Source: Paenibacillus marchantiophytorum
GTDB lineage: Bacteria; Bacillota; Bacilli; Paenibacillales; NBRC-103111
Length of the DNA: 35,859 bases
NCBI RefSeq assembly: GCF_014640555.1
Contig: NZ_BMHE01000064.1
Span: 1 to 35,859, forward strand
Direction: 5' to 3'
Shown here: positions 24,581-32,630 of the stretch, one piece after another
How positions within the stretch are numbered: the stretch's first letter is position 1
Layout of the letters: each line of letters opens with the position of its first letter
Made by a program: the position numbers and the translations under genes
The notes under the pieces: generated by a model
Told to the model about the DNA's origin: nothing
Seen by the model: the letters and a program-made list of their open reading frames with translations, nothing else
Databases searched by the model: none

Positions 24581-26152
24581 CTATACATACCATATATTTG
24601 CTTTGATTGCCTGTACTGCAAATGCGAATGAGAGAACCAAGTCATCATGATTACCATTGCCCCCCTTGTTACCTGTTTTGCCATTGCTTTCAACGAATAT
24701 CTGCATCTGTGCTAATGTTTCTTTACAATGAATCATCACCATGCCTACTTCAAAATGTTCCTTGAAGTCAGATACCAGAATGCTTTTCGTCACTTCCGTT
24801 GTCTGCCACCCTAATTTCATCTGCTTCCTACCTGTTTGCTGATTGAATACCTTGTGCTTATACAGATTCAGATAGTCATATTCCTTTCTCAATCGCTCAA
24901 TCAATGGCAAGCCATAACTGTTGCGCTCAATCACAAAGAAGGCATAATGATAAAACCTTCCGAGTAAGTTAATGATTTCAGCGAAGGCATACACAGGAAC
25001 TTTGTTATGGTAGAAACTCAACACCTGTTCGCCATCGGAATCAAGAATTGTGATTGTTGAACTATCACCACCACTACCAGAAGCAGTATCCGCACCGCCA
25101 TAATAGCGTTCGCCCCTCTTGGGCAATTTGAAAATAAATAGACCTCTGTTAATATATCTCAACAAAGGCTCTGCAAGGTGATTCAATTCAGTTTTAGGCA
25201 ATGGCTCAGGTGTAGCATTAATTCGTTCCAACACTTTCGATTGGTCAAAGACACTGAATCCGCTAGTAATGAATGATTCCATCGAATTACTTGGGAACTC
25301 TTGATAAAACTCTTGAATACTCATATCAAGCAACTTCCATCTGCGCCACATCAACTGTTTTAATGAGGCACCTTTGCCATGTAGAATCTTTTCATCTCCA
25401 TCTAAATCAGCAGGACATAAACGCCTTCCACTATTGCTTTCCTTATACCAATCTTCTGCTTGGTTATAGTCATGCTTGAACTGCTTCTCGTATGCGCTCG
25501 AATAAAATGGAAAGAAGAATGACTTGTATTTGGATTTCTTTTTGTACGCATTCATAAACACCTCTTGATAATGGTTGAAGCCATTAGATGTTGTTTCAAT
25601 TACAACTTTGCTTGTCAGGTTCTTAGCCAACGCTTGCTCTGCTGACAACAGCACCTTCTCTTGATTCTGGTAAAAGGCAAACTCCGACAGCAAAATGTAC
25701 TGATATGTTGTGCCGCGACCAATATCCTTCAATCCTGCAATTGAACATTGAATCCTAGAGCCATTGTCCATAAGAAACTCATCACGATTGGAACGCTTAA
25801 TCTTAGGGAATGAATACTTATCATGTGGTAGTGAATCATACATTACTTTCAATTTCTCGAACAATGAACTGGATGATTCTTGTTTATATGAAACCAACAG
25901 ATAATTTGTACTATTGTTAGTGCAAGCGTAATACAAGCACAAACCTAGAGATAATGTAGAGAATCCAATTTGCCTTGCCTTTGAGATGATATTAAATTTT
26001 ACCATGCTATCAACAAACTCACACTGTTGCTCATTCACCTTGAAGGGAACTGCATCACCATTGTTGTCTTGTATCTTCACAAAGTTCTGCAACCACAACT
26101 TAGGATTGTCATTGATAACCTTTAACTTTTCCTTCGTGCTAGTTCTCGCCAT
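24581..26152 (-). CDS. Terminase large subunit (DNA-packaging ATPase/nuclease)
   Basis: A 523-residue packaging motor protein. The ATPase part shows an atypical Walker A (SKARQIGFST, 57-66), a Walker B with LLSEFAF (Glu157) and the coupling motif VVIETTSNG (183-191). The RNase H-like nuclease part shows YYGGADTASGSGGD with Asp355, FVIERNSYG with Glu409, and a C-terminal GNHDDLVLSFAFA. All three acidic clusters are intact, so it should be able to cut and pump DNA. AAGGGG precedes the ATG. It is 12 bp after the small-subunit candidate and 13 bp before the portal gene. Confidence 0.93.
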   Translation of the reverse strand: MARTSTKEKLKVINDNPKLWLQNFVKIQDNNGDAVPFKVNEQQCEFVDSMVKFNIISKARQIGFSTLSLGLCLYYACTNNSTNYLLVSYKQESSSSLFEKLKVMYDSLPHDKYSFPKIKRSNRDEFLMDNGSRIQCSIAGLKDIGRGTTYQYILLSEFAFYQNQEKVLLSAEQALAKNLTSKVVIETTSNGFNHYQEVFMNAYKKKSKYKSFFFPFYSSAYEKQFKHDYNQAEDWYKESNSGRRLCPADLDGDEKILHGKGASLKQLMWRRWKLLDMSIQEFYQEFPSNSMESFITSGFSVFDQSKVLERINATPEPLPKTELNHLAEPLLRYINRGLFIFKLPKRGERYYGGADTASGSGGDSSTITILDSDGEQVLSFYHNKVPVYAFAEIINLLGRFYHYAFFVIERNSYGLPLIERLRKEYDYLNLYKHKVFNQQTGRKQMKLGWQTTEVTKSILVSDFKEHFEVGMVMIHCKETLAQMQIFVESNGKTGNKGGNGNHDDLVLSFAFAVQAIKANIWYV

Positions 26153-26164
26153 TCATTCCACCCC

Positions 26165-26560
26165 TTAGACAATCAAATCGTCATTATCTTCCTCATCTTC
26201 TTCTTGATGCTCAAAATTCTTGAGTGCCAACTTAGCATGAGTGTCAATCTCTCTTGTTAAAGCCAAGAACAATTTAACTGCCTTGTCATCGCCTGTTTTT
26301 GCGTTCTGAATTACTACAGTATAGATTTCCTGCAAGTCATCTGCTGTTCTGGCTTGCAACATAAGCGTTACCAACGCTTTGTATTCCGCTGTTTTCTCCC
26401 AACGCAAATATGGGTTCATTGTCTTCTTGTTCACCACATTAAGAAACTCTGCTTGTGTCTTTAATTCTTTTGTCTGGTCAAAGCGAACGGCAGGAAACTT
26501 GTACTTGAAATACTCTGCTCTGTCCCATGCAATTGCTTTTAGTGCGTCATGAATATTCAT
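26165..26560 (-). CDS. Putative terminase small subunit
   Basis: A 131-residue protein directly upstream of the large terminase and in the same unit. The N-terminal 60 residues are helical and basic (AIAWDRAEYFKYKFPAVRFDQTKELKTQAEFLNVVNKKTMNPYLRWEKT), compatible with a DNA-recognition region, the middle is helical, and the C-terminus is an acidic tail (EHQEEDEEDNDD). Small subunits are poorly conserved, so the call rests mainly on position and size. AAAGGAGA precedes the ATG. In satellites this protein sets packaging specificity. Confidence 0.6.
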   Translation of the reverse strand: MNIHDALKAIAWDRAEYFKYKFPAVRFDQTKELKTQAEFLNVVNKKTMNPYLRWEKTAEYKALVTLMLQARTADDLQEIYTVVIQNAKTGDDKAVKLFLALTREIDTHAKLALKNFEHQEEDEEDNDDLIV

Positions 26561-26588
26561 TTAGCCATCTCCTTTAATTTATGGAATA

Positions 26589-26616
26589 TAAAAAGGACAA
26601 CCATTTGGCTGTCCTT
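26589..26616 (-). terminator. Terminator between the initiator-like and small terminase genes
   Basis: AAGGACA and TGTCCTT arms with a 10-base loop, then TTTTA on the minus strand. It overlaps the stop codon of the upstream gene and separates replication and packaging transcripts. Confidence 0.75.
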
Positions 26617-27850
26617 AAACTGCATTCTCGTATTCTTCTTCAAGTTCGAACATCTCTCGTATGAAACGCTCTTTTTCTTCTTCTTCTGTTTTAATTCGTT
26701 CCTGTTCCTGCTTTTCTTTAAATGCTCGCTGTCTTTCCCTAAATGCTAAAGTATGAGGGTCTTCCTCTATCTTAACAAAGTTGGAAATGTCAAATTTTAC
26801 AGTAGTAGGGTTATTTTCGACAGTTGTTATTACTTCAATTTTCCTTGGCTCTTGCTTTGGATTTGCCATCATCATTCTTGCTTTAGATTCCCAACTTTCA
26901 ACCATTTCTTTCCCAGAAGCGTTTTTGCTGATTGCATTAAAGCGCTTCTTGCCCCATTCTTTAACTAGAAGGCATTCAGTTGTCAAATAAATATACATAT
27001 CATCTTCAGATAACTCTGAACCATATTCAAACAGGTTTATTCTCTTAGTCATTCTTCGGTCTGTGGTAGCCATTAAAAGATCGGCAACCTTCATAAGTTT
27101 ACTATGACGCTGTGTGATTGTTGGCTTGTAACCATCTTCATCTGCTTCTGGCTCATCATTGACACTATATTGGTTAATCTCTTGGCGGACATTTCCATAA
27201 TCATCAGTGTAGTAAACGCCACTCTTCACTTTAATAATACCTTCCCCTTTGAGTGACTTGATGATTCGCTTGGCTGTTGAAGGAGATACTTTTAATACAT
27301 TTGCCCACTCGTCAAAGCTAACTGCATATTGAATGTTGTTCCTCCATAGGACGTATGTCAGAACTTTAAGACGTTGACCAATATTCTTTTCATCTGCTTT
27401 TGCTATCTTCATGATTAATTCAGTCACAGGAGTCCAACCAGTGTAAACAGTCCCATCTGAAACAACTTTCTCATCAAATAATTTGCTTCTATTTCTAGGT
27501 GTACGAATAACAAGGTATGTTGTTGCCTTGATTTCTTCACCATTACAATCTATGCTAATAAATCCTTTTTGGGATAACCCTGCGAGTGCATCAATAATTC
27601 GCTTCTTTCCTCTGGAAATGCTTTTACTATCCCACTGTAGCCTTGCGTACAGTAAGTCAACATTCACGTTAGAGATTGAAACATCTCTCGCTGATGCGTG
27701 ATATACAATTTCATAATACACTGCGATCTCATCATCTGTCGCATAACTTGGACTTGCATAAGCAAGCATCCTCATTGGTGTTTTCACAAACTTCTCATTG
27801 CTGTTATATGCTTCAACTTCACCGACAACATTTTCTGTGATTTTATCCAT
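26615..27850 (-). CDS. Replication-initiator-like protein with two winged helices
   Basis: A 411-residue protein with two winged-helix domains: residues about 35-115 (ATDDEIAVYYEIVYHA...ISRGKKRIIDALAGLSQKGFISI) and about 150-225 (NIGQRLKVLTYVLWRNNIQYAVSFDEWANVLKVSPSTAKRIIKSLKGEGIIKV). The paired winged helices are like plasmid and satellite Rep initiators and DnaD-type proteins. The C-terminal ~60 residues are highly charged and helical (AFRERQRAFKEKQEQERIKTEEEEKERFIREMFELEEEYENAV), perhaps a partner-binding coiled coil. GGAGG precedes the ATG by eight bases. Two palindromes lie just upstream. Replication is the favoured role; a transcription regulator is the alternative. No helicase or primase gene accompanies it. 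Confidence 0.6.
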   Translation of the reverse strand: MDKITENVVGEVEAYNSNEKFVKTPMRMLAYASPSYATDDEIAVYYEIVYHASARDVSISNVNVDLLYARLQWDSKSISRGKKRIIDALAGLSQKGFISIDCNGEEIKATTYLVIRTPRNRSKLFDEKVVSDGTVYTGWTPVTELIMKIAKADEKNIGQRLKVLTYVLWRNNIQYAVSFDEWANVLKVSPSTAKRIIKSLKGEGIIKVKSGVYYTDDYGNVRQEINQYSVNDEPEADEDGYKPTITQRHSKLMKVADLLMATTDRRMTKRINLFEYGSELSEDDMYIYLTTECLLVKEWGKKRFNAISKNASGKEMVESWESKARMMMANPKQEPRKIEVITTVENNPTTVKFDISNFVKIEEDPHTLAFRERQRAFKEKQEQERIKTEEEEKERFIREMFELEEEYENAV

Positions 27851-27886
27851 ATTTAATTCCTCCAGTTAAAAGATGTAAATCAGATT

Positions 27887-27944
27887 TGCTCAAATTTGAG
27901 CAGATACGACTCAACTCACCATTCATCTGCGCTCAAAATCGAGC
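27887..27944. promoter_or_regulatory. Two palindromic sites upstream of the initiator-like gene
   Basis: TGCTCAAATTTGAGCA (27887-27902) is a perfect 16-bp palindrome; GCTCAAAATCGAGC (27931-27944) keeps the same GCTC and GAGC ends. Their centres are 43 bp apart, close to four helical turns. A partial copy, CTCAAATTTG, is at 28241-28250. They look like operators or origin sites for the initiator or the small HTH protein. Confidence 0.65.
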
Positions 27945-27999
27945 AATTCTGATACAGTAAATAAAAGTAAATAGAATTATAAAAATAGATATAAATAGC

Positions 28000-28158
28000 T
28001 TATACCGAATCAATAAATTCCCGATACTTAATTATCTTACTTTCTGACATTTCCGCAAAGCTATTTTCGTATTTTGATAATAACGAAGGCGAACAAGCTA
28101 TTGCTTCAGCTAGTCGTACTAATCGAATCCTTTTCTTCCTACGTTTAATTACATACAT
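28000..28158 (-). CDS. Small helix-turn-helix regulator
   Basis: A 52-residue basic protein, MYVIKRRKKRIRLVRLAEAI followed by ACSPSLLSKYENSFAEMSES and a final helix. RLAEAIACSPSLLSKYEN is the helix-turn-helix of the Cro/CI (XRE) group, reduced to the bare domain. The start follows GGAAG by eight to nine bases; an earlier ATG at 28245 lies within the capsid-gene terminator and is rejected. It is 150 bp upstream of the initiator-like gene with the palindromes between, so it may bind them. This could be the element's switch gene. Confidence 0.65.
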   Translation of the reverse strand: MYVIKRRKKRIRLVRLAEAIACSPSLLSKYENSFAEMSESKIIKYREFIDSV

Positions 28159-28212
28159 ATCTTTTTCTTCCAATTTAAATAACCCCTTTGTATATAAAGT
28201 GAATTTACTTCC

Positions 28213-28239
28213 AAACAAAAAAGGGTGGGGAGCGCACCC
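28213..28239 (-). terminator. Terminator of the capsid gene
   Basis: GGGTG and CACCC arms around CGCTCC on the minus strand, then a ten-base T-rich tract; 28 bp after the capsid gene stop. Confidence 0.85.
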
Positions 28240-28267
28240 ACTCAAATTTGTTTAAGTATCTGTCTAA

Positions 28268-29146
28268 CTATGCTTTTATTGTATATTCAACCACAGCTTT
28301 TTTGCTAAGAACTTCAAGTGTAGCTTCAGCAAGCACTTGTCCTTGCGTACTGTCCCCAGTTTTGCCAAGCAGTTCAAATACAGGCTGACGAAGCCATGCG
28401 ATAGACAACGCATTCAAGTCGAATGCAATAATCTTATCAATTGGCATATGACGATCAAGCACGAAATTAAGGCGTCCATAGTTAGTGTCGATTGTCTGTA
28501 CTACCAGACCAAACTCGTTTGTCTTTGCTTGGTAGTTGTAGCGGTCTTTATACAGTTCGTCAATTTGCTCTTTAATGTCGGCATTTACAAGAGCGTAAAT
28601 TTTTCCTGTTCCTGCTCCTTGCTCCCACAGTTTCCGAGCAAGCTGTTTAACTTCTACTTCTGTGATAACACCTTTCGTTGCACCAACAATTTTGTTAGAA
28701 GCATCTACGAATTTCAGAATGCCATCCATTTTACGGATTCCACTCAGAGAGCCATCATCCTTAACGCCACCGATAAGGCGTTTCTCGATGTTTACTTTCA
28801 GTTCAGCAAGGCGATCATTAATCTCACCAGAGAACAAATCTCCGACTGCGCCAGAAGCTTGAGCAGTTCCAGAAACTTTTGCCGATTTCATAAAAATTTC
28901 CATTACGTTGTTCATTTCAGCACGAACACCATTAGCGAAGTTCGTTGCGTCCGAACCCTCCGCAACAGAAACATCATCCGTAAGGTTCAGTGTCTTTTCA
29001 CGCCACACATGAATCTTGGCTGTCGATGGTTTTTCTTTACCATTAGCAAGCAACAGCGTTGTTAGCGGTGTATCGATGGGGGCAACCATTGCGATCTCTT
29101 TCACAAGGGAAATATTTTCTTGAGTAGTCAAGTTAGTTGTATTCAT
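28268..29146 (-). CDS. Major capsid protein, SU10-like family
   Basis: A 292-residue capsid protein that resembles the SU10 major-capsid family (formerly DUF5309), an HK97-fold group. Typical parts are AMVAPIDTPLTTLLLANGKEKPSTAKIHVWREKTLN, VSVAEGSDATNFANGVRAEMNNVMEIFMKSAKVSGTAQA and INDRLAELKVNIEKRLIGG, followed by NADIKEQIDELY and RLNFVLDRHMP. It forms the shell. AAGGAGA lies ten bases before the ATG. The scaffold-like gene is 24 bp upstream. No protease is encoded, consistent with a capsid that does not need processing. Confidence 0.85.
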   Translation of the reverse strand: MNTTNLTTQENISLVKEIAMVAPIDTPLTTLLLANGKEKPSTAKIHVWREKTLNLTDDVSVAEGSDATNFANGVRAEMNNVMEIFMKSAKVSGTAQASGAVGDLFSGEINDRLAELKVNIEKRLIGGVKDDGSLSGIRKMDGILKFVDASNKIVGATKGVITEVEVKQLARKLWEQGAGTGKIYALVNADIKEQIDELYKDRYNYQAKTNEFGLVVQTIDTNYGRLNFVLDRHMPIDKIIAFDLNALSIAWLRQPVFELLGKTGDSTQGQVLAEATLEVLSKKAVVEYTIKA

Positions 29147-29170
29147 TTTGTATCAATCTCCTTTTATTTT

Positions 29171-29650
29171 TCAGTAAATTTGTTTGAAAAGCTTAGAAAG
29201 CTTGGAATTTATCATGCCTTTGGTATCTTTACTTTTCTCAGCCAACGAATATTTGTCAGCACTTCGATGAGATTCTGGAACGAAGCCATCGTTAAGTTCT
29301 CTTTTACCAAGAACCTCATTGAACTTCTTAATCTTTGCTTCCAATTCTTCACGATTATTTTCATCGACAGCAAAAAACTCTGCGAAATCTGATAGCCCCT
29401 GCAACTTTAATTCAATAGCGACTTCTTTAGACCACAATTCTTTTGAACGATTCTGCAAGTTGATTTCAGCTTTTGAAGCTGATTCGTCATTTGACCTCAA
29501 TCGTTCAACCTCATCTTTAAAAGGTTTTATCAAGTCTTCAATTTCACTTTCGGTGTAAGTTTTTACTTCGACATTTGGTTTGTTGTCAGAACTAACATTA
29601 TCATTGTCAATATCAACAGTTTCATTTTTTATGTAAATCGCCCCTTTCAT
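29171..29650 (-). CDS. Putative capsid scaffold protein
   Basis: About 159 residues, acidic then helical: an acidic head (DNDNVSSDNKPNVEVKTYTESEIEDLI), a long coiled-coil-like middle (about 40-110), and a basic, helical tail (DKYSLAEKSKDTKGMINSKLSKLFKQIY). This acidic-coil-basic layout, directly before a capsid gene, is typical of phage scaffolds, where the basic tail contacts the shell. The start is uncertain: the first ATG (29686) is inside the upstream terminator stem, and the ATG used (29650) has only U-rich RNA before it, while AAAGGGG lies after it. An unusual start further downstream is possible. Confidence 0.65.
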   Translation of the reverse strand: MKGAIYIKNETVDIDNDNVSSDNKPNVEVKTYTESEIEDLIKPFKDEVERLRSNDESASKAEINLQNRSKELWSKEVAIELKLQGLSDFAEFFAVDENNREELEAKIKKFNEVLGKRELNDGFVPESHRSADKYSLAEKSKDTKGMINSKLSKLFKQIY

Positions 29651-29684
29651 AAATAAAAAACGCCCATGCCGTAGGCAAGGACGC
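29648..29684 (-). terminator. Terminator upstream of the scaffold gene
   Basis: Minus-strand GCGTCCTTGCC pairs with GGCATGGGCG around TAC, with one mismatch, and is followed by TTTTTTATTT. It ends a transcript coming from 29690-29990 and reaches the edge of the scaffold reading frame, so capsid expression may require read-through or antitermination. Confidence 0.8.
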
Positions 29685-29689
29685 ACTAA

Positions 29690-29848
29690 TTAATTTAAAT
29701 TTTGAATTGTATTTGAAAAAGAAAGAAACAAGGAACACCTTGCTTGAAATGTGTACGTGAGCAAGCGAACAATTTGTTTTTGGAGGATAGTTCGCTTGTT
29801 AATCGCTTGGATAAAATAACGAAATAGAGATTGGCGACTCTCCTTCAT
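29690..29848 (-). CDS. Possible 52-residue basic peptide
   Basis: An ATG frame, MKESRQSLFRYFIQAINKRT and on to QNLN, lies between the HEPN gene and the terminator at 29648-29684 on the minus strand. The peptide is basic and amphipathic. No ribosome site precedes the ATG, and the frame runs through a 9-bp inverted repeat, so it may be chance in an untranslated leader RNA. Listed because a terminator closely follows its stop. Confidence 0.22.
   Translation of the reverse strand: MKESRQSLFRYFIQAINKRTILQKQIVRLLTYTFQARCSLFLSFSNTIQNLN
29762..29798. promoter_or_regulatory. Inverted repeat in the HEPN-scaffold intergenic region
   Basis: CAAGCGAAC and GTTCGCTTG are perfect nine-bp arms 19 bp apart, with a related AATCGCTTG just after. 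This may be an operator or an RNA hairpin in the leader before the scaffold gene. Confidence 0.5.
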
Positions 29849-29923
29849 TACTTAAAGTGATTGCTCGGCTGAAAATTCACTGTTTTGAATCACATCTCCA
29901 AAATTTTCAATTTTCGACATAAG

Positions 29924-29953
29924 TAGACAACCGAGGCTGTATCATTGTATTAT
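29924..29953 (+). promoter_or_regulatory. Candidate promoter of the HEPN gene
   Basis: TAGACA and TATTAT with an 18-bp spacer, 40 bp before the start codon, on the strand opposite to the capsid genes. Confidence 0.4.
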
Positions 29954-29992
29954 TTTACCACACACTAACACTAATATCAGGAGGTAATATCC

Positions 29993-31393
29993 ATGAAACT
30001 TCGGATTGAAAAATGGGTTGAAGAAACGAATCCTTTTGGAGATTCAGCTTATGAATTATTTGAAGAATCTGTGCGTTGCTACAAAATTGGAGCATATAAG
30101 TCTGCTTTTATTATGTCTTATCTTTCATTTAAAACTACTATAAAATATAGAATTTTGGGGTGCAGTTATGGTGGTGAACTCGTAAGAAAAAACCCAAAAT
30201 TTTGGGAACTCGAAATTATTAAGAATTTAGATAATGATGATTATTGGGAAAAATTCGTAAATGAGATAATAGATGCTTCATGTGCAAACAAAAAAATTAA
30301 AGAAGATATTGCTATTCTTCATTTTAAAAATGAAGAACAAATTAAAACTGACTATAACTACTGGAAAAATATAAGAAATGATTGCGCTCATGCAAAGAGA
30401 CAAATAACAATTGATAGTTCTACAGTTGAATGTTTTTGGAATTATATGATTGATAATTTAAGTAAATTTTATGTTCTTGGAGGCGAGGAATATTTACTAA
30501 GAGAATTAAAAAATCTGTATGAATTTTTTAGATATCCAGATATTATTGAGCATGAAAAAGTAACACACTTAATTGATGATGTAAACGTTATTTACAAAAA
30601 AAACTCTAAAGAATTTTTCGTGAAATTATTTCAGAAAATAAGAAAAAGTGCAAATGGTTACTTGGTAATTGATTCTAATCTAAATTTTTGGAAAGCTATT
30701 TTAGAATCTGATTACAATGATGTCAAGAATGGATTAGTTGAAGTGATTTCAAATGATGCACAGTATTTCTTTAACTTTTACAACTATTTTCCACAATTGC
30801 TTGAAATGTCCTATTCGCTCAATTCTAAATTCATTATAGAAGAATTGTCATATTGGCTAAAAGAGTATTCAGTATATAATTCTGGAAAAACATTTTGGGT
30901 TATACTTTTAGAAATTTTAGATAAACATAGTAAACATGTAAATATTGATAAAATAGTAAGTAAGAGAAATATTGAAATGCTTAAATCTTTTGAGCCTGAT
31001 GAAAGAACTTTGAGAATACTTAACAGTTATTACGTGTTTAAAAAATATATTCTTGAAGTATCATCTTGGTTCTTTAAAACAGACTCAGAATCACAGTATG
31101 ATAATTTCAGTAATTATAGTTCTAAAGATTATGAAAATATTGAAATTTGTTTCGATTATTTAGAATGGGATATCGAGTGCATAAAAGCAATCAATGATGC
31201 ACTTTGTAACTTAAAATCAAGTATGGCTTTTAGAACTAATTATAATGCTATATGGAATGGCAGGGATTTTGCTGATAAATGCTCACGAATAATCTGCAAC
31301 AATAAAAATAAAATAGAAAAAATCCAGGATATCAATTTAACTGATTACAGTTATGTTTGGGAAATTCTTAGCAATTCTATTAATAAAAAGTAG
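29993..31393 (+). CDS. HEPN-domain protein with RX4H motif, candidate defence ribonuclease
   Basis: A 466-residue protein, the only plus-strand gene of the element. The N-terminal part is a HEPN helical bundle: AYELFEESVRCYKIGAYKSAFIMSYLSFKTTI, then NYWKNIRNDCAHAKR with Arg128 and His133 forming the RX4H motif of active HEPN ribonucleases. The rest (about 150-466) is helical, aromatic-rich and unrecognised; it could be a sensor. Many proteins of this kind arrest growth by cutting RNA upon phage infection, which is inferred here. A perfect AGGAGGT lies seven bases before the ATG. Extreme AT richness and opposite orientation mark it as cargo. It converges on the RT gene across a shared terminator. 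Confidence 0.72.
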   Translation: MKLRIEKWVEETNPFGDSAYELFEESVRCYKIGAYKSAFIMSYLSFKTTIKYRILGCSYGGELVRKNPKFWELEIIKNLDNDDYWEKFVNEIIDASCANKKIKEDIAILHFKNEEQIKTDYNYWKNIRNDCAHAKRQITIDSSTVECFWNYMIDNLSKFYVLGGEEYLLRELKNLYEFFRYPDIIEHEKVTHLIDDVNVIYKKNSKEFFVKLFQKIRKSANGYLVIDSNLNFWKAILESDYNDVKNGLVEVISNDAQYFFNFYNYFPQLLEMSYSLNSKFIIEELSYWLKEYSVYNSGKTFWVILLEILDKHSKHVNIDKIVSKRNIEMLKSFEPDERTLRILNSYYVFKKYILEVSSWFFKTDSESQYDNFSNYSSKDYENIEICFDYLEWDIECIKAINDALCNLKSSMAFRTNYNAIWNGRDFADKCSRIICNNKNKIEKIQDINLTDYSYVWEILSNSINKK

Positions 31394-31625
31394 ATATGCC
31401 CATTCAATATTATATTTATCTATTCTTTTTAGTTCTATCTACTTGTTATTACTGTGTCAATTTTGCTTGAATTTAGACGTAGATGAATATGAAGTAAAAT
31501 CAAATCAGCCCAATTTTATGCGAAAATGCGATTAAGTGATTTCTACATATGATACTGCCTTATCTTCATTACGATGCAAGAAATGATTTTAATTTAATTT
31601 GATGATGTGCAATATTCTATGAATC

Positions 31626-31664
31626 AAAAAAAGACGCTCTAGGATATCCTAGAGCGTCTTTTTT
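31626..31664. terminator. Bidirectional terminator between HEPN and RT genes
   Basis: A perfect 28-bp palindrome with half AGACGCTCTAGGAT, flanked by A-run and T-run, serving both converging genes. Confidence 0.9.
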
Positions 31665-31679
31665 GCAATATCTCATTTA

Positions 31680-32630
31680 TTATACTGATCTCCTAATTTC
31701 CCTTACTCTACGTAAAATATGAGGAAATTTTCTTGTTCTTTCTACAGACATAATAGCTGAACAACAACCTTGAACAGTATTGCATAATAACTGTATTACT
31801 TCCCTTTTATTCAAAATGTCAACTTGCTCCATCTTTTCAAGTTCGTTGAACTTCTCTGTTAATTTTCTTTGTAATTTATTTGGTGCGAATAAAGTATTGT
31901 TTTTTACTATAGTTCCTGTAATCCTAGTACCATTAATATTTCTTGTTAAATGAGTCTTCTTGTTGTTGACTTTGAGATTGAACTGCTCGACAATCTCTAT
32001 CACTCTATTTTTGAAGCTTTTTCCAATCATGTTACTTGAAGAAAATGTTAAATCATCATAGTAACAAGAGAATTTAATTCCTTGGCTTACAGCTAGGTCA
32101 TGAATTTTTTCAAACATATCAGAGTACGACAAATAACTTAACACTGGGCTTGTTGAAAAACCCTGAGGTAAGCTTCTTATACCACTATTTCCTTCATTTG
32201 GTACAGTCACTAGAAGTGTTACTATTTTAGCATTGTCCATTGACATCCCCAGTTTGTTTTTGAAAAAATCATAAACATAGCTGTCAGAAGTAGATGGAAA
32301 AAAATTCTTCAAGTCCATAAGTAAGTAAAAATTATTATCTTTATGTACAGTTGCATTTTGAACATAATCCCGTTCTCTGATTCCGCCAAACACATAATTT
32401 GGTATTGGAATTTGTTGCAAAATAAGGTTGATCCTTTTTAAAACCTGTTTATAGTCCTTATTAGGATTATATAACATGCGTTTTTTTCCATTATCAAATT
32501 CCTTTTCAAATGGGGCTGTAGAGTAATGTTTAGTTATATCTTTAAGCTTGTATAATTCTATGCGTAAATATAGCGATAACATTTTTTTGCTTTTTAGATT
32601 TTTCAATTTGCATAATTGAATGTTCAACAT
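31680..32630 (-). CDS. Retron-type reverse transcriptase
   Basis: A 316-residue RT with fingers and palm only: FYLLMDLKNFFPSTS (Asp106), SLPQGFSTSPVLSYL (LPQG 154-157), KFSCYYDDLTFSS (catalytic YYDD 190-193), then VNNKKTHLTRNINGTRITG with the NxKKT and TG motifs placed as in retron RTs. There is no maturase or endonuclease domain, so it is not a group II intron. The ATG used follows AGGGG by five bases; in-frame upstream codons to 32678 have no ribosome site. It overlaps the preceding 103-residue gene by 89 bases in another frame. Retron RTs copy a part of an adjacent structured RNA into msDNA and act in anti-phage defence with an effector; a structured region lies upstream. Confidence 0.85.
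   Translation of the reverse strand: MLNIQLCKLKNLKSKKMLSLYLRIELYKLKDITKHYSTAPFEKEFDNGKKRMLYNPNKDYKQVLKRINLILQQIPIPNYVFGGIRERDYVQNATVHKDNNFYLLMDLKNFFPSTSDSYVYDFFKNKLGMSMDNAKIVTLLVTVPNEGNSGIRSLPQGFSTSPVLSYLSYSDMFEKIHDLAVSQGIKFSCYYDDLTFSSSNMIGKSFKNRVIEIVEQFNLKVNNKKTHLTRNINGTRITGTIVKNNTLFAPNKLQRKLTEKFNELEKMEQVDILNKREVIQLLCNTVQGCCSAIMSVERTRKFPHILRRVREIRRSV

Noticed and set aside
27887..27902. LexA (DinR) box
   Set aside because: The palindrome core is GCTCAAATTTGAGC, not the CGAAC-N4-GTTCG form expected in Bacillota.
28159..28245. Longer N-terminus for the small HTH protein
   Set aside because: The upstream ATG and first residues lie in the capsid-gene terminator hairpin; a better-placed ATG with a ribosome site exists at 28158.
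31680..32630. Group II intron or diversity-generating retroelement
   Set aside because: There is no maturase or endonuclease domain, no intron RNA boundaries, and no template/variable repeat pair was noticed near the RT.
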